Source of the DNA: JADGNZ01 sp963715895
GTDB taxonomy: Bacteria; Acidobacteriota; Thermoanaerobaculia; Gp7-AA8
Length of the DNA stretch: 64,000 bases
Assembly: GCA_963715895.1 (NCBI GenBank)
Contig: OY970284.1
Location: forward strand, 3,100,001 to 3,164,000
Direction of reading: 5' to 3'
Shown here: in pieces, positions 25,631 to 33,581 of the stretch
How the letters are laid out: the number at the start of each line of letters is the position of its first letter
How positions within the stretch are numbered: the first letter of the stretch is position 1
Translations under genes and position numbers: made by a program
Notes under the pieces: generated by a model
The model's input: the letters and a program-made list of their open reading frames with translations, nothing else
Told to the model about the DNA's origin: nothing
Database searches by the model: none

Positions 25631-26698
25631 ATGATCACCATTCCGACGGAACCGATTGGCAGCATTCCGCGCCCGCTCAAGCTCATCGAGGCGGTGACCG
25701 CCCGGGGCGATGCGAATGATCCGGCGCTCGATTCGCTCTATGACGGGGCCATCCGCGACACCATCGAGCAGTTCGAGGCTACCGGGTCTCCGGTCATTAC
25801 CGACGGCGAGCAGCGGAAGTATCACAACTTCTGGACGTACTCCGTTCATGGACTGCCGAACACCGCTCCCGATGGCTTCAAGATCCCCTTCTCAGCCGGC
25901 CACACGCGCCGGATGCCGCGGCTCACGGAAGGTCCCTTTCGCTATCGCCGGCTCGCGGACAGCTATCTCGACACCGCGAAGCGCTTTGCGCGGGTACCGA
26001 TCAAGCAGGCCGTCATCTCTCCTTCGGCGCTCAGTCTCATGTATCCCGCCGACGGGATCGACGGCTACTCGAGCGACGAGTTCATCGAAGATCTGCTCAA
26101 CGAGCACGAGACCGAGATCCGCCGCTGTCTGGCAAAAGGGGCGCACAAGGTCCAGATCGACTTCACCGAAGCGCGGCTGGCGGTCAAGATCGATCCGTCG
26201 GGCGCTCTGCTGAACAGCTTCATCGACCTCAACAACCTGGCGCTGGCGCGCTTCTCCGCCGAGGAACGCGCGAAGATCGGCGTGCATACCTGCCCTGGTG
26301 CGGACCGCGATTCCACGCACAGCGCGGAAGTCGACTACGCCGAACTGCTCCCCAGTCTCTTTCAGATGAAGGTCGGAAACTTCTACGTCGCGCTTGCCGG
26401 CGAGAAAGATCACGCCCACGTCCTGCGGATCATCCGCAAGTACCTCAAGCCCGATCAGAAGGTCTTCGTCGGTGTGGTTGCGCCGATCGATCCTCATGTG
26501 GAGACCGCCGAGGAAGTGCGCGACCGCGTGCTGGAGGCGGCCGAATACATCCCGGTGGCGCAGCTCGGCACCTGCGATGACTGCGGCTTCTCGCCGTTCA
26601 GCGACGACACATCGACCACGCGCGAGACCGCCTTTGCCAAGATCCGTGCGCGTGTCGAAGGCACCGCACTCGCGGCGCGGAAGCTTGGAGGTCGCTGA
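25631..26698 (+). CDS. MetE-like cobalamin-independent methionine synthase family protein
   Basis: 355 residues corresponding to the C-terminal catalytic barrel of MetE. It opens TEPIGSIPRP and has VITDGEQRKYHNFW, with candidate zinc ligands His and Cys in VHTCPGADRDSTH, Glu further on, and Cys in TCDDCGFSP. Full-length MetE is about 750 residues, so this is the stand-alone short form whose methyl donor is not tetrahydrofolate-triglutamate in all members. A purine-rich AGGGGAA precedes ATG 25631. The kinase gene follows after 4 bp. Confidence 0.85.
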   Translation: MITIPTEPIGSIPRPLKLIEAVTARGDANDPALDSLYDGAIRDTIEQFEATGSPVITDGEQRKYHNFWTYSVHGLPNTAPDGFKIPFSAGHTRRMPRLTEGPFRYRRLADSYLDTAKRFARVPIKQAVISPSALSLMYPADGIDGYSSDEFIEDLLNEHETEIRRCLAKGAHKVQIDFTEARLAVKIDPSGALLNSFIDLNNLALARFSAEERAKIGVHTCPGADRDSTHSAEVDYAELLPSLFQMKVGNFYVALAGEKDHAHVLRIIRKYLKPDQKVFVGVVAPIDPHVETAEEVRDRVLEAAEYIPVAQLGTCDDCGFSPFSDDTSTTRETAFAKIRARVEGTALAARKLGGR

Positions 26699-26702
26699 CC
26701 CG

Positions 26703-28397
26703 ATGGAGCGTCCATACGACGACGAGGAGGACCTGCTCCGATCCGTCGCCATTCAGAACGCGCAGAGCATCCTGCTGGCCCGCAACCGCGCCGAGCACGA
26801 TCTCGTCGCCGCCAAGGAAGCGCTGGAGCTGCGCACGGCGGAGCTGGAGCGCGCCAATGCCCTCATCCGCACCATCGCCGAGAACGCGGCCTCGTGCCTG
26901 CTGATGCTCGACGAGCGCGGCGTGACCACCTACATGAATCCGTCGGCGGTTGCGCACACCGGATATACGCTGGAGGAGCTGTCGGCCGCGCCGTTCCACG
27001 ATCTTCTGCATGCGCCGGCCGAACACGACGGCCACGCTCTCGGCGCCTGCGCCATCAGGAACGCCCGCGAGCGGATGGTGCCGCTGAAGAATCACCGCGA
27101 TGTCTTCGTGCGCAAGGACGGTACGGTGTTTCCGGTCTCCTGCGCGCTGGCACCGCTGCAGCGGGATGGCCGTCCCGCCGGTGCCGTGCTCGAGTTTCGC
27201 GACGTCACCGATGAACAGCTCGCACAGAAAACGCTCGAAGACGCCAACCGCAGAAAGGATCAGTTTCTGGCCACGCTCTCGCACGAGTTGCGGACGCCGA
27301 TGACGGCCGTGTTGGGATGGGCCCGGATGCTCAAGCTCGGTCTTCCGGCAACCGAGGCGCGCGAGGCTGTCGAAGCAATCGAGAAGAGCGCCGAGATCCA
27401 GGCCCAGCTGATCGACGACGTGCTCGACGTCTCGCGGATCGTCGCCGGCAAGATGACGTTCAAGCCGGTCCCGGTCGATATCGGTCCTGTCCTGCAGGCG
27501 GCCATGACCACCGTGCACCCGGCTGCCACCGCGAAGGAGATCGAGATCCTTTCCAGCGTTCCGCCGTCCCTTCCGGGCGTGCTGGGCGACGAGGGGCGCC
27601 TGCAGCAGGTCATCTGGAATCTCCTCTCGAACGCCGTGAAGTTCACGCCGCGCGGCGGCACCATCACCGTGCGGGTGGTAATCGTCGGCTCGCTCCTGCG
27701 CCTGACCGTGAGCGATACCGGGAAAGGGATCGAGCCCACGTATCTGTCGCATGTCTTCGAGCCTTTCAGCCAGGAAGACGGCTCGATGACGCGATCGCAC
27801 GAAGGCATCGGCCTCGGCCTCTCCATCGTCCGTTCGCTCGTCGAATTGCACGGCGGCCGCATCCGTGCCGCCAGCGAAGGGACGGGCCGCGGCGCCACGT
27901 TCACGGTGGAGCTGCCGTTCCTCGAATCGCGGTCCGACGTCGTCGGGCGACGGAAGAAGGCGCAGCCGAGCGTGCCGGCCGCATCGCCGCCGCCGTCCGA
28001 AACCGAATTGCCGTCGCTGCATGGTGTTCGGGTGCTCGTCATCGACGATCAGGAGATTACGCGCGAGCTCATCGGCGCGATTTTCCGGCGCTCCGGCGCC
28101 GAGGTGCATGTGGCAGCCTCGGTACGCGAGGGGTTGAACGAATTCGCGGCCATGACGCCCGACGTCGTGGTCTGTGATCTGGCCATGCCGGGAGAGGATG
28201 GCTACGCATTCGTGCGCGCGGTCCGCGCCAGCCGCACCGCTGTGAAAATGACTCCCGTCATCGCCCTGACCGCATTCGGGCGGCCCGAGGACCGGCAACA
28301 GGCGCTGGCGGCCGGATTCGATGCCTACCTCAAGAAGCCTGTCGATCCCGAGGAGCTGGCGTCGACCGTGCTGCGTGTGAATTCGCATCCGTCTTGA
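26703..28397 (+). CDS. PAS-containing hybrid histidine kinase
   Basis: 564 residues, cytoplasmic. A coiled-coil start (AEHDLVAAKEALELRTAELERA) leads to a PAS domain (about 60-180, VTTYMNPSAVAHTGYTLEEL, ending FRDVTDEQ), HisKA with H194 in LSHELRTPMTAVLG, HATPase with NLLSNAVKF and GIGLGLSIVRSL, and a C-terminal receiver with predicted phospho-Asp D492 in VVVCDLAMPGEDG. GGAGG lies about 13 bp upstream of ATG 26703. Kinase and receiver resemble those of the kinase at 2499-4607. The -35 box of the arsI promoter overlaps its stop codon. Confidence 0.92.
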   Translation: MERPYDDEEDLLRSVAIQNAQSILLARNRAEHDLVAAKEALELRTAELERANALIRTIAENAASCLLMLDERGVTTYMNPSAVAHTGYTLEELSAAPFHDLLHAPAEHDGHALGACAIRNARERMVPLKNHRDVFVRKDGTVFPVSCALAPLQRDGRPAGAVLEFRDVTDEQLAQKTLEDANRRKDQFLATLSHELRTPMTAVLGWARMLKLGLPATEAREAVEAIEKSAEIQAQLIDDVLDVSRIVAGKMTFKPVPVDIGPVLQAAMTTVHPAATAKEIEILSSVPPSLPGVLGDEGRLQQVIWNLLSNAVKFTPRGGTITVRVVIVGSLLRLTVSDTGKGIEPTYLSHVFEPFSQEDGSMTRSHEGIGLGLSIVRSLVELHGGRIRAASEGTGRGATFTVELPFLESRSDVVGRRKKAQPSVPAASPPPSETELPSLHGVRVLVIDDQEITRELIGAIFRRSGAEVHVAASVREGLNEFAAMTPDVVVCDLAMPGEDGYAFVRAVRASRTAVKMTPVIALTAFGRPEDRQQALAAGFDAYLKKPVDPEELASTVLRVNSHPS

Positions 28398-28422
28398 CAG
28401 ATGTGAACCGCTGACCTATCTT
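28394..28422 (+). promoter_or_regulatory. Sigma-70-type promoter of arsI
   Basis: TTGACA at 28394-28399, a 17-bp spacer and TATCTT at 28417-28422 give a near-consensus promoter. The -35 box overlaps the TGA stop of the upstream kinase (28395-28397). It lies 40 bp before ATG 28462. Confidence 0.75.
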
Positions 28423-28425
28423 GCT

Positions 28426-28453
28426 CCTCACATGCGCGATTGCACATGTGAGG
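28426..28453 (+). promoter_or_regulatory. Inverted repeat (probable operator) at the arsI transcription start
   Basis: CCTCACATG at 28426-28434 and CATGTGAGG at 28445-28453 form a 9-bp inverted repeat with a 10-bp spacer, directly downstream of the -10 box and overlapping the first bases of AGGAGG (28451-28456). A third ATGTGA lies in the promoter spacer. Geometry fits a repressor site of the ArsR kind; an RNA hairpin partly covering the ribosome site is the alternative. Confidence 0.6.
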
Positions 28454-28461
28454 AGGACACG

Positions 28462-28920
28462 ATGACAGCAGAAGTGCAGATTCCCGTACTCAAGGCCCAC
28501 GTCTCGATCAACGTCCGCGACGTTGAGCGCAGCATCGATTTCTACCGGAGGATGCTCGGCATCGAGCCGTCGAAGGTTCGTACCGGATACGCCAAATTCG
28601 ACGTGCAGAATCCGCCGCTCAACCTGGCACTCAACGAGGTTCCCACGCTCGCCGGCGCCGGTGCCCTCTCCCACCTCGGCCTGCAGGTCGCGTCAACCGA
28701 GGATGTGCTGGCCATCCGCACGCGCTGGGCCGAGGCCGGCCTGGTCACGCGCGACGAGATGAAGACCGACTGCTGCTACGCCACGCAGGACAAGACCTGG
28801 GTCCACGATCCGGACGGCAATGAGTGGGAGGCCTTCGTTGTTCTGAAAGACAATCTGCCCGGGACGGCGGAGGCGTCGTCCTGCTGCGCCGGGGAAACAT
28901 GCAGCACGGCGACGGCATAG
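28462..28920 (+). CDS. arsI: ArsI/CadI-type C-As lyase (VOC dioxygenase)
   Basis: 152 residues from ATG 28462, with AGGAGG at 28451-28456. Vicinal-oxygen-chelate fold with metal ligands likely His13 (KAHVSIN), His71 (SHLGLQV) and Glu123 (EWEAF). The vicinal cysteines Cys104-Cys105 in KTDCCYATQDKTW are the trivalent organoarsenical-binding pair of ArsI, and a Cys-rich tail (SSCCAGETC) is also typical. ArsI uses Fe(II) and oxygen to cleave the carbon-arsenic bond of methyl- or aromatic As(III), releasing arsenite. A convergent ACR3 pump lies 10 bp away to remove arsenite. No arsR or arsM in the window. Confidence 0.9.
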   Translation: MTAEVQIPVLKAHVSINVRDVERSIDFYRRMLGIEPSKVRTGYAKFDVQNPPLNLALNEVPTLAGAGALSHLGLQVASTEDVLAIRTRWAEAGLVTRDEMKTDCCYATQDKTWVHDPDGNEWEAFVVLKDNLPGTAEASSCCAGETCSTATA

Positions 28921-28929
28921 AAGCTCGTT

Positions 28930-29979
28930 CTACGACGCCGCCGGCTCGAACCAGTGCCGCGTGGCAACGCACATGTGGCAGACCGACAGCATGACCGGCA
29001 CCTCCACCAGCACGCCGACGACGGTCGCCAGCGCGGCGCCTGACCCGGGGCCGTAGAGCGCGATGGCCGTGGCCACGGCCAGCTCGAAGAAGTTCGAGGC
29101 GCCGATCAGCGCACCGGGCGCGGCCACGGGGTAGGGGACTCGGAACAGTTTCATGAGCCCGTACGCCAGCGATGAGTTGAAGTAGACCTGGATCAGGATG
29201 GGGATGGCGATGAGCACCACATGGAACCAGCGCGCGGTGATGTTCTCCGCCTGGAAGGCGAAGATGAGGACCAGCGTCGCCAGCAGCGCCACGATGGTGA
29301 CCGGATTGAACCGTGTCACGAACCGCTCGAACCAGGCCGCGCCGTTGCGCCGCACCAGAACCGCGCGGCTGATCGCTCCCAGAGCGAGCGGAATGACCAC
29401 GAAGATCAGGACCGAGTAGAGCAGCACGCGGAACGGCACCTCGAGTCCCGCCGCGCCCGAGACGAGGAACTTCACGATCGGCGCGAAGGCCACCAGCATG
29501 ATCAGGTCGTTGATGGAGACCTGCACCAGCGTGTAGGCCGGGTCTCCATCGGCGAGATACGACCAGACGAACACCATGGCCGTGCACGGTGCCGCAGCCA
29601 GGATGATCACCCCGGCGATGTACTGCCCGGCCAGCTCCCTCCCGATCAGCGGAAGAAAGAGGTGCTGGAAAAAGAGCCATCCAAAGAACGCCATCGAGAA
29701 CGGCTTCACCAACCAGTTCACGACCACGGTGATGAGCAGCCCCTTCGGCCGCCGCCCGGCGCGCACGATCGACCCGAAGTCGATTTTGAGCATCATCGGA
29801 TAGATCATCAGCCAGATCAGCACCGCCATCGGGATGTTGATATGACTCCCGGTCCCGAACTCGAGTCGCTCCAGCCCCCGTACCGACGCCGGCATCAGCT
29901 TGCCGATGATCACGCCGGCCACCATGCAGAGCGCGACCCAGAGGGAGAGATAGCGCTCGAAGATGTTCATCCGCTTCAT
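28930..29979 (-). CDS. acr3: ACR3-family arsenite efflux permease
   Basis: 349 residues from ATG 29979 (MKRMNIFERYLSLWVALCM); a longer frame to 30102 carries no conserved sequence. About ten membrane helices; the signature VIILAAAPCTAMVFVWSYL contains the conserved Cys needed for As(III) transport, and GALIGASNFFELAVATAIALYG is the second conserved ACR3 block. Pumps arsenite out with the proton gradient. Its 3' end faces arsI with 9 bp between stops. A palindromic ATATGCGC TT ATGCGCAT lies just upstream (29992-30009) and may be an operator. Confidence 0.93.
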   Translation of the reverse strand: MKRMNIFERYLSLWVALCMVAGVIIGKLMPASVRGLERLEFGTGSHINIPMAVLIWLMIYPMMLKIDFGSIVRAGRRPKGLLITVVVNWLVKPFSMAFFGWLFFQHLFLPLIGRELAGQYIAGVIILAAAPCTAMVFVWSYLADGDPAYTLVQVSINDLIMLVAFAPIVKFLVSGAAGLEVPFRVLLYSVLIFVVIPLALGAISRAVLVRRNGAAWFERFVTRFNPVTIVALLATLVLIFAFQAENITARWFHVVLIAIPILIQVYFNSSLAYGLMKLFRVPYPVAAPGALIGASNFFELAVATAIALYGPGSGAALATVVGVLVEVPVMLSVCHMCVATRHWFEPAAS

Positions 29980-29991
29980 GCAGGCGCGATG

Positions 29992-30009
29992 ATATGCGCT
30001 TATGCGCAT
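29992..30009 (-). promoter_or_regulatory. Palindromic sequence upstream of acr3, possible operator
   Basis: ATATGCGC, TT, ATGCGCAT: two ATGCGC half-sites, 13 to 30 bp upstream of the acr3 start. No convincing -10/-35 pair was found around it, so a regulatory role is inferred from position and symmetry only. It differs from the arsI inverted repeat. Confidence 0.4.
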
Positions 30010-30032
30010 GCAGTGGCGATCCATATCCTCAC

Positions 30033-30224
30033 TGTCTTCCTGAGCCGCCGGAGCCGCGTAGCCGAAGGCGAAGATGGCGCAGGACGGTCGAAGGACCCCC
30101 AAGTTGAATCCCGGTTGGGCGGCGGAACAGTCGACATTCCACCGCCCAACCCTGGTTACAGGTTGGGGGTCCTTCGGCCTCCTTCGCCAGCTACGCGCTT
30201 CGCGCTACGCGGCTCCGGCAGCCT
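30033..30224. repeat. REP-like TCCTGAG palindrome pair, interrupted by IS110
   Basis: TGTCTTCCTGAGCCGCCGGAG ... GTCGAAGGACCCCCAA on one arm and its inverted relative TTGGGGGTCCTTCGGCC ... CGGCTCCGGCAGCCT on the other, with an inner TTGGGCGG / CCGCCCAA stem. The final TCAGGATGACA that should close the right arm is displaced to 31841-31851 by the IS110 insertion. Related elements lie at 42891-42953 and 43538-43831. Confidence 0.8.
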
Positions 30225-30225
30225 T

Positions 30226-31590
30226 CTAATGAACCTCCTGAATCGGAGTGAGGTTGAAGCCGAACTCGGCGGCCTTTTTCTTCAAGGAGTTGACGAGACG
30301 TTCGCGATAGCGAGCCTCGTAGTAGTCGACACCCGCTTCGCGGTATTGGGTTTTGTTCTTGAGCATGGAGTAGAAGATGAGGGCGAGCTTGTGAGCGGTT
30401 GCTTTGATGGCGCCTGAGCGGCCCAGCCGGGATCTGACCCGGCGGAAGAATGCTCCGAGAGCACACTGAGCCCGTTCGAGAGTTTGAGCGGCTATTCGAA
30501 AGGCCTGAGCAGCGCGGTTTGGTCGGATCACGGGCATGTTTTTGAAGATTCGTTTGCCGCCGGTGATGCGATTGTTCGGGCTGAGGTTGAGCCAAGCTGC
30601 GAAGTGTTTGCCGTTGTACCAGGCAGACATGTCCGTCCCAGTTTCGGAGATGATGGTCAGGATCGTGGAGGCTTCCAGCGAGGGAACCGACGTGAGATCA
30701 ATGCCGGTGATTTCGAACAGGAGGGTCCGTCCGTCGAAGTGAGGCTGGTTCTTGCGACGCCGTTTTGCAGGCTTGGGTGTCAGACTGGCCGTGGCCGGCG
30801 TTTTGTCGAACTTCGAGAGCGCAGCCTCTATCTGCGCATCGCACTCTTTGATCTTGTTCTGGTAGGTGGTGAACAGATCCACCGCTTGTTTGAGCGCAAA
30901 CAGATGCTCAGCGCGGTAGTTGCCTGTCAACGCCTTCACGAAGGTTTCCTCGGAGCTCTTGCAGCTCGGCTCGCGTAATGCGGCCAGTTCCATCGGATCA
31001 CGTTTTCCGGAAAGGATCGCGTGAATGATCCGCAGTCCGGTGACGCCAACCGTGTCGGAAACGGCTAGGTGAAGCTTCACATTCATCAGATCGAGAGCTT
31101 TCTGAATGTGCCGGATATGGTCAGCGGCGTACCTGATCAGCATGTCTCGCTGACGCATCAACGCCCGGAGCGGAAGCATGTCTGCACCTGGCCGGAACGC
31201 TCCGTTGAGCAGACCATACGTGTGCAGTTGCCGGAGCCACTGGCAGTCGACCACGTCTGACTTCTTTTTTCGTGAGCCGATGCTTCGCGAGTCGACCAGT
31301 TTCGGGTTCAGACCGCGCTCCTCCAAAATCTCGAATAGCGGAATCCAATACACCCCCGTCGCTTCGATGGCCACCGTGGTGATCCGGCATTCCACCAGCC
31401 AGTCGGCCAGTGCATGTAGATCGGCCGTGAATGTTCCGAACGAGCGAACCGGCTGATCGCTGCGATCTTCGGGAACCGACACCCAGTGCTCTTCCGACCC
31501 GGCGTCGATTCCTGCTGCATCCGGGTTGACTACGACCAGATCACCGATAATCTTGCGTTTGGACCGGAGGACCCGAGGTCGCTTTGCCAT
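30226..31590 (-). CDS. IS110-family transposase (bridge-RNA-guided recombinase type)
   Basis: 454 residues, full length. N-terminal RuvC-like DEDD domain: Asp29 in AGIDAGSEEHWV, Glu76 in VAIEATGVYW, Asp112 and Asp115 in KKSDVVDCQWL. A coiled-coil stretch (about 220-265) leads to the C-terminal transposase_20 domain (SLEASTILTIISETG, FAAWLNLSPNNRITGGKR) which in this family supplies the catalytic serine. The stop TAG lies one base from the inferred element end, so the right end is almost entirely coding. No frameshift is visible, so the element may be active. Confidence 0.95.
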   Translation of the reverse strand: MAKRPRVLRSKRKIIGDLVVVNPDAAGIDAGSEEHWVSVPEDRSDQPVRSFGTFTADLHALADWLVECRITTVAIEATGVYWIPLFEILEERGLNPKLVDSRSIGSRKKKSDVVDCQWLRQLHTYGLLNGAFRPGADMLPLRALMRQRDMLIRYAADHIRHIQKALDLMNVKLHLAVSDTVGVTGLRIIHAILSGKRDPMELAALREPSCKSSEETFVKALTGNYRAEHLFALKQAVDLFTTYQNKIKECDAQIEAALSKFDKTPATASLTPKPAKRRRKNQPHFDGRTLLFEITGIDLTSVPSLEASTILTIISETGTDMSAWYNGKHFAAWLNLSPNNRITGGKRIFKNMPVIRPNRAAQAFRIAAQTLERAQCALGAFFRRVRSRLGRSGAIKATAHKLALIFYSMLKNKTQYREAGVDYYEARYRERLVNSLKKKAAEFGFNLTPIQEVH

Positions 31591-31839
31591 GACAACACCT
31601 CCGCAAAATGAAATTTTGCGGACCCGCAGCGGAAGACCTAGCTCAAATGACTCTTCTAAACGGGATCGCGAACACGACTCCTAATCGTGCCGCGTCACCA
31701 AGGCGACTTCGGCCTTCCGGGACCACTCTCAGGAACGGGCTCGTACCGAGCACCACTGCTTTGACGGCCTCGTCTGCGGGACCGCACGTGCAGGATACCG
31801 GTTCATTCCCTCATCAACGGCGCTCGCCCCGTTGGACCG
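31591..31839 (-). ncRNA. Candidate bridge RNA region of the IS110 left end
   Basis: 249 nt of non-coding sequence between the element end and the transposase ATG, on the transposase strand. Several short stem-loops can be drawn: CCGCAAAAT/ATTTTGCGG next to the start codon (31601-31621), CACGA/TCGTG (about 31674-31688), AAGG/CCTT around 31710-31726, GCTCG/CGAGC around 31739-31751 and AACGG/CCGTT near the tip. In IS621 and relatives the left-end non-coding region encodes a structured RNA with loops specifying target and donor. Position and length fit; the exact RNA ends and loops are not established. Confidence 0.5.
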
Positions 31840-31902
31840 CTCAGGATGACAGGGTTGTGGGGGTTATTTGCTGCCCAAATCCGAACGGTGTAGCCTTTAC
31901 TT

Positions 31903-33126
31903 ATGCGTCGCACGATCTCCATTTCCGCTGTCGTGTTGCTGGCCGTTTTCCCTTGCCTGGCAGCAGAAGTCCACCTCGGCCCCGAGGTCGCACTGGGGCC
32001 GGCCCTGAACGCCGGTTCGCCTCAGGTTCAGGTGCGGATTGCGCAAACAGCAGCGCACCTCCTTGCGGTGTGGGTCAGCGATCAGCGACTCACCGGTTCC
32101 CTTGATGGTCTCCGCGTCGACGTTCCCCTCGCAGGCGTGATCCCGACAATCGTCGGCGTCGCAGGCGGCCGCACGAACTTTCTCGTCGCCTATCAGGTCA
32201 TGATGTCCGACTTTTCGACGCCGCTTCTGGCGGTGCGGGTCGGCTTCGATGGACGGGTTCTCGATGCCGCGCCAATCGTCGTGCTGACGGATACACGAGG
32301 AACGTGGGGCGGGGGAGTGGCGTACGACGGAGTCGAGTTCGTCATCGCTACGATGATCAAGGCGCCCGGGCTGCCGAGCGTCATGCATGCCACCGACATC
32401 ATTACCGGCCGCGTCGCCGATGACGGGACCGTGCGCACTGGCTCGCGGTTGAAACCGACGCAGACGTCAGGGATACCGGCGTGGCCGAATATCGGCTCGG
32501 CCGGGAGCCGCGTCGTCGTCGGATACTCCGTTCAATTTTTCAGCGATCCGAATCTCGGACCATGGGGGCTCTCCGATCTCCAACTCGATCCACAAGCCGC
32601 CGACGGCACCGTCGGCCAGACCGTCTTCCCGAACGCCAACAGCCCGGGTGGGTTGCAGAGCAGTATGGCCGTCGGCCCTGACCGCGTAACGTTCGGCTGG
32701 CTGACGACCGACGGGATGATGATGACCACGACGATCAATGTGGCGCAGACGGACCTCAACGGTGGGCCGGTATTGGCGCCGCGAGTGATCGCTGTTCCCG
32801 AATCTCTTCCGACTGTCTCGGAAGACGGCAAGGTTGCCGTGGCCTGGGACGGCAGCGAGTATCTCGTGGCCTGGATCGCGCCGCGGCATGAGGCCCTCGG
32901 CAGGATCCAGGGACTCCGTCTTCGCGCCGACGGAACGGCCATCGATCCGCAGCCGTTCGATCTCTCGCTTGATTCCGTGGCCGCGGATATCGCGCTCATC
33001 GCCGTCCCGGAAGGCTTCGCCATTGTCTACAGCCGTTCTGACGACGCGAACAGCGGAATGCTCCGGGCTTTCGTCCGAACACTCGACCGGCTGCCGCTGC
33101 CGAGGCGGCACGCGGCTGGCCGGTGA
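31903..33126 (+). CDS. Secreted protein with beta-propeller-like repeats
   Basis: 407 residues with signal peptide (MRRTISISAVVLLAVFPCLAAE). The rest is a series of beta-rich blocks of about 50-60 residues with recurring VAYDGVEFVIA, VAWDGSEYLVAWI and FAIVYSR segments, the kind of repeats found in bacterial propeller-like secreted proteins that read as G-x-x-Y-x-V-x-W blades. No catalytic motif is visible. Stands alone between the IS110 element and a convergent cytochrome gene. Function unknown. Confidence 0.7.
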   Translation: MRRTISISAVVLLAVFPCLAAEVHLGPEVALGPALNAGSPQVQVRIAQTAAHLLAVWVSDQRLTGSLDGLRVDVPLAGVIPTIVGVAGGRTNFLVAYQVMMSDFSTPLLAVRVGFDGRVLDAAPIVVLTDTRGTWGGGVAYDGVEFVIATMIKAPGLPSVMHATDIITGRVADDGTVRTGSRLKPTQTSGIPAWPNIGSAGSRVVVGYSVQFFSDPNLGPWGLSDLQLDPQAADGTVGQTVFPNANSPGGLQSSMAVGPDRVTFGWLTTDGMMMTTTINVAQTDLNGGPVLAPRVIAVPESLPTVSEDGKVAVAWDGSEYLVAWIAPRHEALGRIQGLRLRADGTAIDPQPFDLSLDSVAADIALIAVPEGFAIVYSRSDDANSGMLRAFVRTLDRLPLPRRHAAGR

Positions 33127-33139
33127 GCGCGCGTGAGGT

Positions 33140-33454
33140 CTACTTCAGCGTGCGGAGATGAGCGATCACCGCGGCGATGTCGTCTGACGACAGCGTCTTG
33201 CCGAACGGGGGCATCTTTCCTTTGCCGCCCGAGATGATCTTGGTCAGCTCGAGATCCGTCTGCTTCTGCACCTCAGCGGAGCGAAGATCGCGCAGCTTCA
33301 TGCTTTTTCCGACCGCCGTCTGGCCGGAGCCGTCGGCGCCATGACACGCGACGCATTTCGCCTTGTAGAGCGCCCCGCCGTCCGATGCCGCAAAGACAGG
33401 GATGGCCAGTACCAGGCAGAGTAGGGCAACAATTCCCGTTAGACGTGTCTTCAT
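33140..33454 (-). CDS. Small class I cytochrome c
   Basis: 104 residues: signal peptide (GIVALLCLVLAIPVFAA), one heme c site CVACH (Cys34, Cys37, His38) and a distal Met81 in KGKMPPFGKTL as likely sixth ligand. A periplasmic electron carrier in the style of cytochrome c6/c-555 or of the c domain of oxidases. Purine-rich GGAGAAT upstream of ATG 33454 can bind ribosomes. No oxidase or dehydrogenase gene is next to it. Confidence 0.93.
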   Translation of the reverse strand: MKTRLTGIVALLCLVLAIPVFAASDGGALYKAKCVACHGADGSGQTAVGKSMKLRDLRSAEVQKQTDLELTKIISGGKGKMPPFGKTLSSDDIAAVIAHLRTLK

Positions 33455-33581
33455 CAGGTGATTCTCCTTCTGCGACGTGAGTGCAATCGCCTCACCACTT
33501 ATACCAAACGGCTCGCTTTTGGTCAGTGACGGGGCATGCGATTCGATGGGATGACCAGACGAGGAGTCTGCATGCCAAGGG

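Larger units (their letters stand above)
30225..31841 (-). mobile_element. IS110-family insertion sequence in a REP-like element
   Basis: Element of about 1.6 kb with one transposase gene, no terminal inverted repeats and a longer non-coding left end, as in IS110. Left junction ...GGCAGC-CT and right junction ...GGACCG-CT-CAGGATGACA share the dinucleotide CT. Removing one CT and the element restores GGCAGCCTCAGGATGACA, which is present uninterrupted at 43812-43829 in this window. This fits IS110 insertion at a core dinucleotide without target duplication beyond the core. Confidence 0.88.

Noticed and set aside
26598..28388. 596-codon frame antisense to the PAS hybrid kinase
   Set aside because: Typical shadow frame of a high-GC gene; the plus strand has recognisable PAS, HisKA, HATPase and receiver domains.
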